From: Pseudo-nitzschia pungens
Lineage: Eukaryota; Bacillariophyta; Bacillariophyceae; Bacillariales; Bacillariaceae
Reading direction: 5' to 3'
Length of the DNA: 64,000 bases
NCBI GenBank assembly: GCA_037355855.1
Contig: CM074761.1
Location: 1,817,346 to 1,881,345 of the forward strand
A model generated the notes under the pieces. That model saw only the letters and a program-made list of their open reading frames with translations, had not been told where the DNA came from and ran no database searches. The translations under genes were made by a program, and so were the position numbers. The number at the start of each line of letters is the position of its first letter. Position 1 is the stretch's first letter. Shown one piece after another: positions 1-11,188 of the stretch.

Positions 1-1
1 C

Positions 2-676
2 TATGAGCATAGGTTTCGATTGGAATTGGACCTTTTGTTTGAGCAGTGCGAAGCAGAAATGAAACGATTTTTTTTCAAGAAGAGCTATCTAAGCCTTGAA
101 AATCTTAACATGACAGAATTTCAAATTCCAATGAAAGATCTGAATGCAACAAAGTTTGGACACAACCTACAATCGCTGTCTTTGGCGCATAATAAATTGG
201 AGACGTTACCTACAAGCCTCGTTCATTGCTTACCGAACTTGAGGTCGATCAATCTTTCCCATTGCCTGATCTATGAACTCCCCAACCAATGGAATCTCCC
301 ATCGTTGAAAAAACTAAATATTTCGCATAATCTTTTGATTGATTTCCCAAAAGAGGTAAGTTGAAGATTTCGCACGATATTCTCTTGGACATGATAAGTC
401 AGCCTTCTACAATACTCTGACATGTTCATCTTTATGTTCTTCTTTCCTCTCCCAAAATTTTAGAACATGCTGTTAGGCCTTTTGGAGCTCGAAGACCTCA
501 ATCTAAGTGATAACAAACTGACAAAAGTCGAGGTATCCCCAAATCCAGACATATTCAGAAAACTCAAGAGACTAGATTTGAGCTCAAATGAGTTGATCTC
601 TTTCCCTTGTAGCTTGGATCGTTTCGCAGCGCTAATATGGTTGGACTTGCGATGCAATTATATTGATTGTGAATAA
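2..676 (+). CDS. Leucine-rich-repeat protein, 5' partial
   Basis: The reading frame is open from the window edge, so the start lies upstream. Two exons are visible. Exon 1 runs to 355 and a GTAAG donor starts at 356. The acceptor TTTTAG ends at 463 and exon 2 continues in phase 0 to a TAA at 674-676. The protein has at least four leucine-rich repeats, for example LQSLSLAHNKLETLP, LRSINLSH, LKKLNISHNLLIDFP and LEDLNLSDNKLTKVE. The spacing is that of Ras-suppressor/SHOC2-type LRRs, which serve as protein-binding surfaces. No kinase or other catalytic domain is seen in the visible part. The final repeat ends in LDLRCNYIDCE and then stops, so the C-terminus is the repeat array itself. The binding partner cannot be inferred. 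Confidence 0.75.
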
Positions 677-790
677 CTTTGTAACCAATTTAAAGAGTTG
701 CTTCATTTAGATTCAGGACGTTGTGCAAAAAAATATTCTTAATTGTGTGTTCGTCTGCAAACAAACTGCGGGGAATGCAAGCGCTCGAAA

Positions 791-1230
791 TCATCGAGGG
801 TAACAGTTGAGGTCAACACAAGTGCTGTTGGTGTCGTCACTGATTTCTTCAGTTTCGAAAATCCAATCGGCAGTTCTTTTGTGTGTTGAGTACAAATTGT
901 ATACCTTTGAACGCATGTTCCTGCAAACTGCATTGTTTGATTTACAAATGATTTTCTCACCGAAGCACCTCTCACAAGTCGGAACAACCTTCCCATCGTT
1001 GTAGAGTTCCAGGAATACTGTTTCTTCGCACTCATTCCTGCACTCATTTTAGCTACAGTGGCATCTCGACGAGCCGCTGGTGCAGTTTCGTCTTCACTTG
1101 CACGCATCTGCCCATTTCTGACACAAGTTTTGGAAAGAATGGAGATGACTGATTTGCCTAATTTCAGAGCTACTGAGGGAGTGACAACCTTGCTCCGTAT
1201 AGCTATGAACAGACTTTTTGTTGTTTTCAT
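791..1230 (-). pseudogene. Possible small Cys-rich protein gene, frame unresolved
   Basis: An ATG at 1230 opens a frame beginning MKTTKSLFIAIRSK. The most protein-like part of the locus is in another minus-strand frame. It contains CRNECEETVFLELYNDG, PTCERCFGEKIICKS and NSTCVDLNCYPR, then a stop at 793-791. The pattern of paired cysteines suggests a small secreted disulphide-rich protein. A stop codon separates the two frames just before the Cys-rich part. Either an intron that I could not place with certainty joins them, or the gene has a frameshift. I cannot assign a family. Confidence 0.3.
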
Positions 1231-1551
1231 TTCATAATACTAATAATATACTTATTAAAGTAACGATGAGAGAGAAACCAACGTGCTAGGTTGTTATGTG
1301 ACACACTTTGCAATGAGCAAAAAGTCAACTATTACTTCCTCGTAGTGGCCGCCTAGCTTGGGTCTCTATAGATAGGTCGAATGATATTACCCGTCGGCAG
1401 TATCATTGATATGGTCGATAGAGTGGATAGCACTAATAAGAACAACAGTACCACAAAGAGTGCTGGCAAACACTGAGGCTACAACGGATCTTGATATACT
1501 CCACTCTTACTGTTTGCTGCTGGTAGCTACTGCATAGACCACTAGATACTA

Positions 1552-2453
1552 CTAGTATAGGTGACGGAACATTTTCGCATCGATATCTACTTCATCTATG
1601 ACTGAACCCGCCAATGCGTAAGTACCCGTCAACCGCAAGAGATGCCGAACAGAGATAAATAAAGTAAATACCTTTATGGTATTACACGTCCGTGTAATTT
1701 GTTTTACTTTCTTTTGAACAGTGAATAAGAAACTGAATAACGTGTAATCTGTCTTTTGAGACAGATTTAGACATGAAGATACTCTGAAGGGATCTTGATT
1801 TAAAATCACTGTCATTGATATGGAAGTGCTTCCTTGGATGTCGTCGATTGCAGAGATCAGAGTACTTTTTGTGTCAACAAAAGTCTTCGAGTAGTGTAAG
1901 ATGTCGATATCTTCGTAGAATTCGAAGGTAGGGGACAAATCAAGATACCACAGAACATCGGTAACATCTTTTTGCCGTAATCGGCTGCAATATCACCTGA
2001 CACAGTCGCTTTGTAGAACACACGAATTTTTGCCTTTGCTTGGAGAGCTGTGAGATCGACAGTAGTGACTTTGAAAGGACCACATGTGAAATCAAATGAC
2101 CTTCTTTTGCACCGACATGGTTGATGTCTCTCTTCTCTTGTCATAGGGCATTTCGTAAGTAAATTATCCTGAGAATTCGGAATTCACACTCGAGCCTAAG
2201 CTGAGACCCCCACCAGCCATTCCCATACTACAACTCACATCGACACGCCATCCGCGACTATTACTGCTCCTTTCACAGTTAGAGATAGATACCGGATGAA
2301 AGATAGATACCGAATTCGAAAGGCATTTTGACCATTCCATTTTGTTACAATGTGGATACTCATCATCATTTTTGACCGTGTAGGATTCCACGAATATTGG
2401 TTGCATCGATTTTGCTTCGAGAGCCAATCCACTACTTCCAAGTTCAGCATCAC
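1552..2453 (-). pseudogene. Decayed or intron-split hypothetical gene
   Basis: Three overlapping minus-strand frames each look coding for part of their length. One (2427-2164) ends in MGMAGGGLSLGSS. The second (2144 to about 1975) includes VTTVDLTALQAKAKIRVFY. The third (about 1975-1552) includes LWYLDLSPTFEFYEDIDILH and SISMTVILNQDPFR. The second and third pieces read as one continuous beta-rich domain if the frame changes near 1975. The only GT-AG pair I found joining them in phase is 38 bp, too short for a normal intron here. A frameshifted gene remnant is my preferred reading. The family is not recognised. Confidence 0.3.
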
Positions 2454-3165
2454 TGGGTCGAAACGATATCTCCGTTACAAATCATGATTTCGTAGCCAAA
2501 GTGACTTTGGTCTCCAATTTGCCAGTGCATTATGATCATAGCTCTCGCAATAATAGACTTCCATCATATCACCACGGCCTACTGGACCAACTCACTTGGT
2601 GATCCGCTCAATGTCCCCCCAATTTGCAGGCTACTTTCACTAGTCCCAGACGCCTTAAGGCCGGAGTCTGTATTTTTGATGGAGATTGGCAGTTTTCTAA
2701 ATATGTTTTGTGCCAAACAGATGAATGGAATCAAATAAGAGGTTCTAGAAAACGTGTATTCATTATCGACAACGTGAAATAATTGAAATGCTAGCTGGTA
2801 TTGCTTTCAATGCATTCCATGAAAACGACAACGAGATTGAGTGACGCCACTGACCGAACTCAGAACTTACGTTTTCGTTTGTATGATTTACAATTTTTTT
2901 GGGAAATTGGTACGGTATGCTTGGAATGGACTCAACTTGATTGTTGTGCCTGTTTGATAATTGTAGTATTCTGAAATACAACATTGAGTAAGAGTACGAG
3001 TACGAGTACTTACTCGTACGCGGGAATGTGAAAACGCGACCTGTACAAGAACAGCATCCACCAAGAAGTAACTTCAATTCGGAACTTCATCTCAGACCCC
3101 CTTCGTTCAGTACACCATTGAAAAATTAGGAACTTTATCTCAATCTCAGAATCCATAACTTGTAC
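2454..3165. other. Spacer without a supported gene
   Basis: I see no convincing coding sequence here. The only distinct element is a short TACGAG-type hexanucleotide run at about 2993-3020, next to its own partial inverted copy. Confidence 0.5.
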
Positions 3166-3600
3166 ATGGTACGAGTTCTCTCATATTTTATCCTCGTAGT
3201 CACTCTCCGCTACATTTTGCCAATTTTACGACCCACGACCTCGAAGTTGCTCTTTCGCGAACACTCGAAACCCACGATGCCTGTCCCCAACCATGAACCA
3301 CCAAAGATGCAACAGGCCATTGAAGAAACACGAACCATGCATTTCGGGTATAGCGGAATGGCGCGGCACGTGAATGAATTTGATCGCTAGGTTAACCCCA
3401 ACAATCTTGCCAACGTCGTAATGAATCACATCTCCCACAATGCCATGGACGGCTTGCGGAACGACCCAGTTAGAACTCGGCTCACGAAGACTATTTCGAA
3501 CGACATGGGAAAATGTTGGGAAAAAAGTTTTCCTAGTGAGTCCAAAACACTGAACGTTATGGAGACAAAAAGAGATAATGATTTACGGGAAATGCCATGA
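3166..3600 (+). pseudogene. Hypothetical ORF interrupted by one in-frame TAG
   Basis: From ATG 3166 the frame encodes a hydrophobic start (MVRVLSYFILVVTLRYILP), then a polar region, and meets TAG at 3388-3390. The same frame then stays open for another 69 codons, including NNLANVVMNHISHNAMDGL, to a TGA at 3598-3600. No intron is needed to keep the frame. This is either a gene inactivated by one nonsense change or chance. No family is recognised. Confidence 0.25.
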
Positions 3601-3679
3601 CAGTGAGGAGAGGTTTACCGTAGGAGTGATTCGCGACTGGAAGGTCGTGATCATTGTTTGAGGAGAATACGAGTAAGGT

Positions 3680-3776
3680 TTACTACAAAATTCCTATCAG
3701 CTGTCCCCCGGTTCTACATCCTCAACTACTCATTTCTACGGAAGCCCGGGGACAGCTGATAGGAATTCCGTAGTAA
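3680..3776. repeat. 97-bp near-perfect hairpin
   Basis: The left arm (3680-3711) and right arm (3745-3776) are reverse complements over 32 bp, with 29 matches. The core is TCCTATCAGCTGTCCCC. The loop is 33 bp. The transcript would fold into a long stem. It could be a foldback/MITE remnant or a small-RNA precursor; the sequence does not decide between them. Confidence 0.8.
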
Positions 3777-3922
3777 GTCTTAAAACTGTGCTCGGCTCGT
3801 ATTTTGCCATCAAGATCAAAATTGTGTACGGTAGATATTTTCCTTTTTTTAAACAAAAAATAAGATTACCGTAAGGTTACTTCGAAGTAATAGAAATAAT
3901 CTTGGTTAGTACTGAACGATAC

Positions 3923-3947
3923 GCACGTACGTACGTACGTACGTTCA
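3923..3947. repeat. ACGT tetranucleotide microsatellite
   Basis: A short run of (ACGT)n lies within the 3.6-4.2 kb spacer, which otherwise shows no gene. Confidence 0.8.
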
Positions 3948-4218
3948 GAGTGCGGGTATCATGAGTCTCGACTACGATTTCTAAGGGCAATTCAGAAATC
4001 GCTCATTTTCTAAATGGGTATATGGGCCCATGTTCATCTCATATTTTTACTTCGGATCGTGCCAAATAGGAAAATAATGATGTGCTTTTTCCTTCATCCT
4101 TTTTACCTGTTGATCGGAGAATTTTTCGGAACGTTGAACGCTCTCTCATCAATCGACGGCAGATGATTTGACTGCGTTTTTTGTCATCTGCTTGGAAGAA
4201 AGTCAATCTTACTCCAGC

Positions 4219-4257
4219 ATGACCGAAGACTTCGACATTCTGAGTGTATTTGATTGA
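4219..4257 (+). other. Upstream ORF (13 codons) before the membrane-protein gene
   Basis: ATG 4219 opens a 12-residue peptide (MTEDFDILSVFD) ending in TGA, 74 bp before the ATG of the next gene. I tried splicing it to the downstream frame. The available GT donors do not match the phase of the only good acceptor (CTGCAG, near 4294). It is therefore better read as a uORF than as a first exon. A translational control role is possible but unproven. Confidence 0.35.
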
Positions 4258-4330
4258 AGTTAATCAATTTATTTTCCTGACATCGATCGACGTTATCTTC
4301 TGCAGTATTTTTCGGTCGCTTCTCATTCCG

Positions 4331-7300
4331 ATGTTTTGCTGCTTCCCGCATGGCGCAATTGGTTTGACGTTGGTCTATGTGGTGTTCTATGCACTTATCA
4401 GAACGCAATTGCCGGGCTGTTTGTCTACAGACGACAAAAAATGTGGGACAGAAGGGGTCAACAATTTGGTCTGGGTGTGGTCAACTGAATTCTTTAACGC
4501 CTTCATAGTTGGATTTCTTTCACTACATCTGTTGGCCTCCCATCAATGGCAACGCCACAGTTCCTTCTATACAGACAAGGGAGCGACACTATATGGTGGT
4601 CTCGCTTTCAGCTGTATCTCCATTGCATTTATCATGAACGGTATGATGCATTCTTCGTTCGCCAACAGCGGAATCGACGACGGAAGGGGAATGAAAGGAT
4701 ATTACGTGCTCACGGCCATTTCTTATACCTTGATGGGCAGTTCGTCAATATTCCTCTCGATTCTGTCCTATCTCACCGCGGATCGCGGGAGAACGAAGTT
4801 GATGCTTTTAGCAGTCCTAAACATCGTTGCCGCTTTCTTCGTCGTCTTCGCTTGCTTGGCGACAATAACTTCACAAACCGAAGATTTTTTCGTTGACACT
4901 GTCTTTGACGAATATTCACACAACTCGTCCGAACGATCCGTTCCTCTCAAGCTCACGACAACTGGAAAAGGACTCTGGAATGCATCTTATATTTTATTTT
5001 GGATCTCTCTGGCATTGTCTTGGGGGTCTATGGCAAAAAAAAACATAATATTTGTCATGGGTCTTCCTAACTCAATTGCAGCCGCTGGGATGATTGTTGC
5101 GCAACTCATCGTTGCGGCTCTACGCATCATAATGTTTGGATTGGATAAAGCAAAGGATGCGGAGGAACGGGAGGAGAGCGCCACACACCACGCAGCTCCA
5201 CTTGTGTTTCAATACTCAGCGTTGATGACAATATTTTTCGCACACAATCTAATTTTTTCGTTATTCTCAGACGAAGATGACGTAGAATGTAGTGACAAAG
5301 ATGGTTACAGCGAAGAATACCCTACGGACGAAAGCTATTCTTCTGGAAAAAGCTCAAGTCAAGAAGAGAAAGGAGACGACGAAGAAGGATTTAGTATTGC
5401 ATTAAACGGTGATGTGATCGATGTAGCGAACACTACTACATACGTTCATGTGGAATCCTCCGTTCCAGATATGTCTGACGCTACAGAATCCCAAAACGAG
5501 TCACTCGTGAAAAGCACAGTTGCTGAAGTTCCAAAGCCTGAATGTTGCGAAGATATGGATAGAGATATTGAGACAGGAAACAACATTGCAGAGGAAGAAA
5601 AGCAAGCAATCGGATGTATCATCCCGTTCTCTGAATCAAAATCCTGTCGATATGGAGGAAACACCAAATAAGAATGATTCATCCCCAAAACAAATCGAAA
5701 GCATCTACGACTATGTATCAAGCTTTCTTCAATACTCAACAAACGAAGTCGATCAAAATTGCCCGCAAGAGCAAGCTGTTAGATGATGGAGGTGTACTTC
5801 CGGAAGGAAAACAAGACGATATAGTTTCAATGTTGATTTCGGCAGTGAAAACTTCTGCTGTTGGAGACAATTTTGCAGTGCGTACATTTAGTCAACAAAA
5901 GTCGGTGGATAACAGTGATTGTGCCTCAAATGGGAGCGCTACGGGGGACGACAATAATGTACACAACAGAGCACCTCATACGAACTTGCTAGAGTCAGAA
6001 AGACCTGCCGATCATGAAGCCTGCAGCATTGCAGAACGAGACCTCACATCTGCAGAGCAGATACGACCAATGGAATCATCACGGACGGAATCGCTGCTTG
6101 ATACAGGCATCGAAAATGGTAACGAAAAACGGATAAAAGCAATCGATAAAAATCCGGTGGAGAATTCGGATAACATACGATCGCCGTCTGAAAATGAGAA
6201 TGTTGGTATTGAGATTGAAAGACCAAAAAACACGGGTCCCAATTTGCTAGAACCACTGGAAGAAATAGAAGTGCCATTGGAACGCGAAGCATCCGAATTA
6301 GCAAATGAAGAAATCCTAGCTGATTTACATTCTATTCAGACGGAGGAAAACAAGAGAAAACTATCATCTCTTTCGCATTCACGAAATACACTCAGACCGA
6401 AAAGAAAAAAGAAAGCGAAAAGATACAGGAAGAAACAGCTCTCACAGAAAATCATAGAAATTCCGTGCGCAATCAACGAGGAAGAGGAGCGCATGTCGAT
6501 GACTTCATCGAAGGAGTCTTATCCGGACGAAACACAAAGTAGAACAGGTCAATTGATCGACCCTGAGATTGGACAAAGTGCAGAGTACGACGCAGGAAAA
6601 GGTGTGAAAACAATCTACTGGGAAAGAAAACCAAGTCAGAAAAATAGCACATGGTGTCACACGGATGATAAAGATGCCAAATGCCAGAACGATACGGAGG
6701 AGACTTTACCTTATCAATTGCAGACGCCTCTGTCAGACAGCATGTTATGCATAGTAGAAAAGCCTAAAATTCCTTCGACTAGGTCGACGAGCGCAGAACA
6801 GGAGACTACAGAGAACAAGGAAATTCTACCAAGTACAGACGGAAAAGCTTTGGTGCAGAAGGAAGAAAATGATCAGTTGTGTACCGGTACTTCTCCCGCT
6901 AACAACAGATTTCTGCCACTGAACTGTCTGAATGAATCCTTGTTGGCCCTAACGACAGCGTTGGACGGCAATGATGGCACCTATTGTAAAACTCCATCTC
7001 CCTTTCCGAATATTGATGTGAACCAAAAATTCCGCGATTATACTTTATTCACCAAAAGCCAATCATTGCGATCGAAAAGAGAACCTTCCGAAGTGCCATT
7101 CTTGCTCCGGACTGCCACTTTTAACAGCGAATGTGTCAGTATTCTAACCAGTGACTTCGACGACGAAAGCGATTCTGGTTCGCTGATTTCCGACATTTCC
7201 GACTCCACAAGCCCTTCTGAAACCCCTTCCCATTCAATCAGAAAACAACCCAGTAAAGTATTGCACGGAGATAGTAATATCGAAGACAGAATCACAAGTG

Positions 7301-7776
7301 ATCATTGCGATGTTGGCAGGACCGAAGAGAACAACAGGAAAGATATCTCCTTGCATTGCGACCACATCGAAGAAGGGTTTGCACCAAATACGGGCCGAAA
7401 AGAACCAGCCGACCTGCTTCCTAGAGAAGTCGAGATAAAACGCGTCTGTGATACGGTACCTACTTCTGATGGAAGTGGTAGCGAAGACAGCAACGTACCC
7501 GTTGCCACACAAGTGCCAATTCAGACAAGTAGTTCTATATCGGGGCAAGAAAAAGTCTCGGCAGACGACGGTGCCCCAGATGTAAGCTCTATCCGACAAC
7601 GCTCGAACAGTGACGGTAGTAGATCGATGCCGGTTGACAAACCCCTACCATCTTCACCTCCGACGCCACCCAACGAATTCGGTACCGACGGTCAAAACCC
7701 CCAGCACGCCGAACCTTCCACCGCGATCGCTCACGAACTCCATTCGACGCGGATAGGCACGCAAAACAGTTGCTGA
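4331..7776 (+). CDS. Multi-pass membrane protein with long disordered C-terminal tail
   Basis: ATG 4331 starts a hydrophobic region of about 310 residues with roughly seven membrane segments (for example LTLVYVVFYALI, FNAFIVGFLSLHLLA, LAVLNIVAAFFVVFACLA). A conserved-looking luminal motif, SGIDDGRG, follows the third segment. The first frame stops at 5671 and a second long frame (5674-7776) follows, only 2 bp later. They can be joined in phase by an intron starting GTCGAT at 5646 or GTATCA at 5616 and ending CTGTTAG at 5782. This gives a single protein of about 1,100 residues. The rest is acidic, Ser/Thr-rich and low complexity, with a basic patch (RPKRKKKAKRYRKK). I do not recognise the family. 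The alternative is two genes or a frameshift near 5.6-5.8 kb. Confidence 0.6.
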
Positions 7777-8193
7777 AAATTCTCGTATCCGACGTTTTAA
7801 ATTTTACTGTTTTCCATACGCCTCCATTAGCTACTGTAGGGACGGTACGAATTGTATCTTCTTTCCCGAGACAAGATCGGAAGCGTATTTCGATGACAAC
7901 TTGTTCGTCGTGCTTTACTATAATATTGTATAATCAGAGAAAATTTCTCTGGAGCATGATTGATAATCCCAATGCTCTCATCAATAATCATTGATTCATC
8001 CACGAATCATCGATGCATTTGACGGACTTGAAACGATCCACGATTGGTGCGAGCACCGCGCAGTGTCAAACAAGATATTGCCCCCCTTCCCCCACCATCT
8101 CCCTGTTCTGTTCTGTTCTGTTTTCCCTGCCGAAACTGTGTGCTTCGTCTCCAGTGTGAGTTGTTCCCCAGAGCGTATTGCCGTGTGATGTTC
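7777..8193. other. Spacer between convergent genes
   Basis: No supported gene. It contains a CTGTT pentanucleotide run at about 8103-8124. It separates the 3' ends of the membrane-protein gene (plus) and the DCC1-like gene (minus). Confidence 0.5.
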
Positions 8194-9861
8194 TCACCTT
8201 TCCCTCCAGATCAAGACCGCGCGTGGATCTACCAAACTGAGGACACCCTTGGCGTTCCCAAAGCCATCGTTGCCCCTTCCGGAAGTGCTGGCGTCGGGTT
8301 CCGTCTCGTTTGCGCTGTTGCCGTTGCCGTTGCCATTGCCATTGCCGTTGCCGTCCCCCGCACCCTCATCTGTCGGAGCCGGGGTCGACGGCGAAAAGAT
8401 CAATTGATCCGGGACCAGTCCTCCGTGACCGCCCATTTCGGGGTCTTCGATCCACTCCGTCGTGGACGTGATTTTTTCGTACCGCTCTCCGACCGGCAGT
8501 CGCGACGCCCATCGCTCCGACAAATCGGACCAGGCGTAGGACGGATATTTCAAAAACAAATCTCGCAGGACGTAAAAGGCGACGCGAGACGAATCCGGTC
8601 GGAACCGACGATTGCAAACGTCGTTCCAGCGGCAGGTACTTGTTGTGCGGGACGAGAACCCCGACGAGGCGAGCAGGACCGTTTTTCGTGCAATCGCCTA
8701 GGGACCGTTCCTCCCTGGTGACGTGATTCGTTGCTTCCGTTGTTGCGTCCATCAACAACGGCACGAGACGTTGACTGACCTTGGCAGCCACGGCCTCAAA
8801 CGTCACCGTTGCCTCGGTTGACGACGATTGGCCGGGTGGGCTGTCGCGATCGTCATTGTCATTGTCGCCGTCGTTCTCGAAATCGTCATCTTCCTCGCAC
8901 AGGGTTTCCACCAGCGCCTGCTGCCCAAACAAGACTTCTTCTTCCGGTACCAGCAGCCAGCACTCCTTTGGTTCTTCGCCCTCGGTCGTTTTTTCGTAGG
9001 ATGCCACGGTCGGAATCTTTTGCATCGCCCTCCAGAGTTGGGCTGGGAGCGAGTTGAAAGAGATTGCACAAATCGTCCGTGGATACGGGAGCCCCGCTAG
9101 AAGGGACTGCTGGTCTTTTCATCTGCATCGGCATTTGTATTTGTATTTGTGTTGATATCCATGTCATTGACGTTCGTCGCAGACGAACCGCCCTTGTATC
9201 GTTCGACGAAAAAGCGAGACAATTCTTTTGGATCGGCCTCCTTTGGCTGGCCCACAAGGAAGGAAGATCCGCTGCCCCCCGGCTGAATCAATCGGCAGGG
9301 CGTGACTATTGCCGTTGTGGCCGGGGACGTGGCGGATGCCGCCGTGGTGATTTTGCGTCGTTTCGTCGGGGATTCGTCTCCGGTGGCATCGCTTTTCTTG
9401 TTGTTGTTGCTTGTTGCTGTTGCTTTTGCTTGCTGTTTTCCTCGTCCTTTTTCCAAACGACCAGTGCATTGGAGGTTCCCACGCTCACCAGCTGCAGGGA
9501 AGTCGAGGGAGTCACGAGGCTGGCAGATTTTGTCGACGCCAAAATCTTGCAGCGGCCCTTCCACACGTCGTCGCGAATCGCGTTCGTGTTCTCGTTCGCG
9601 TTCTTGTTCTCGCTTCCTTTCTTGCCTTTCGGTAGCTGGAACAGGACCAGATCGGGTCTCTTGGTGGTGGTCTTCAACGATTTCTTTTGATTCCCGCCGC
9701 TGCCAACCCCCGTGCCGACGCCAAGTCTTGCCACTGCCGGTCCGGCCCCCGCGGCCCGCTCCACTATCGGGCCGTTCCATGTCGCACTGGGGCAGGGAAA
9801 GAAGGATGCCTTCTACATCGTCCACCTTTCTGTCATTGGTCTCGGAATTCGTGGCCGCCAT
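8194..9861 (-). CDS. DCC1-like sister chromatid cohesion / Ctf18-RFC subunit
   Basis: The likely start is ATG 9861 (MAATNSETND) and the stop is at 8194. The gene is split. A probable 88-bp intron lies at 9787-9700 (GTGCGA...GGCAG), one of 62-65 bp near 9170-9110, and one at 8779-8698 (GTCAGT...CCTAG). One more frame change lies in a CAA-rich stretch near 9430-9390. The order of blocks fits DCC1: an N-terminal strand block ending SVGTSNALVV, then PKELSRFFVERYKGG, then a winged-helix-like block SLPAQLWRAMQKIPTV followed by ECWLLVPEEE, then AFYVLRDLFLKYPSYAWSDL, LSERWASRLPVGERY and GGLVPDQLIFSP. In the known family DCC1 binds Ctf18 and Ctf8 and helps load PCNA during replication. Oddities are long N/Q/G-rich inserts, including a GN repeat near the C-terminus. 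Exon borders are uncertain. An unrelated hypothetical protein is the alternative. Confidence 0.5.
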
Positions 9862-11188
9862 CGTTGGATATCTATCTATCTTTGATCTTGGCGAATTGAA
9901 GTACGTAGTAGTACGGAGGTGCTCCAATTGAGAGGAGAAAGACGGATCTACCAATGCACCAATGTACCGATGCACCTGTTGTATTCTGAATTGTTGTAGT
10001 GTTCCGTGTTTAGTGATACTGTCGTTTTTGGTTTTGGGTGCAGTACCAGGTAAGATTACCGCACAAGTAAGTTAAGATTACTACAAGAGCATCGGTTGCA
10101 AGCATTGCCACGAATTGTTGATGATCGAGCGGATTTTGATCCATCTGGTCCGGCAGGACTGCAAGTGGGAAGGGAAAAAAAATTACTGGAAGATGCCGAT
10201 GCGTAACTTACCGTATGCAAGGCTACGCCGAGGAACGAAACCCACTTGTCGAGCGCGCTCTCTTTATCGCGCCTGGATCCACCGGTAACCTTAGGCTAAT
10301 ACCGGTATGAGCGCCCTGTCAACTTCGATTGTCACATCATCCTGTCTGTCACATGCAGGCAGGGTAAGATTAACCTTACCGGTACTAACAGATAACAGCA
10401 CGAAGTACGTGGTAAGTATGTACGGTACATACCGGTAGGAAGGGTCATACAGTACGTAAGTTACTTTTGTTCGTGCAAATGCGGTGTTCCGCGCCCATCT
10501 TCTTTTTTAACCGTGACATGAAAGGAAACCGTTACAATTCGACCGTTTTTTCTTTTTCTATTGCGGTTAGTGTTCGTTTTCCCGCTCCGGTCAAGTCCTG
10601 CTTGCGGAACGACTTCAGCCGCCGCTTTCGGAAGAGACGACTAATTTTAAGGTTACTCGTACCGTAACTTACCTTCCTGTAGATACCTGTGTGTGTAACC
10701 TTACCTGTCCGTGTAACTGTACTCGTACAATCCTACGAATTACGAAGTCGTACGGTAATCTTAACTGTTCGTCTGCAAATAAAATACTACTAGTTCGTAA
10801 AAAATAATAATAATAATCATCATCATCGTCTCCTGTTCTGACAACTCCATCGCATGACACTTCCAAAGGTATCGTAAAAGTTACTACTATTGAGTAACTT
10901 ACATTCCGTACGAACTGCAACTTTACTACCAACCACTCCAACTCGAAAGCAGGACGCACGAGCGCTTTCGAACGGAAACATATCCACATTGCCACACAAA
11001 GAATACATCCTGGACACCTTCACCTTCTTCTCCGACGGAACGGAACTCATCGGTTTCTGCGCGCACTCCAATCGAAGTACGCTACCGCACGCAACATACT
11101 CGTCCCACCACACACCGCAAGACCCGAACCGACCAAACCCGACCACACCCACTCCTCGGCGCCAATCCCTGCGTTGCGAACCGGAAGA
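9862..11188. other. Spacer rich in GTAAG/TTACC words
   Basis: No supported gene. The stretch carries many copies of GGTAAGATTACC-like words (about 10045-10085, 10365-10385, 10640-10770). There is also an AAT/ATC triplet run at about 10803-10830. An open frame at 10890-11192 precedes the next gene in a different frame. I found no splice that convincingly links them. Confidence 0.5.

Noticed and set aside
8366..9025. Separate 219-codon minus-strand gene
   Set aside because: It reads better as an internal part of the DCC1-like gene. Its C-terminal third becomes Arg-rich nonsense after a likely intron.
9302..9931. Plus-strand ORFs opposite the DCC1-like gene
   Set aside because: They are Arg/Cys/Ser-rich with no domain, and mirror the coding strand's codon use.
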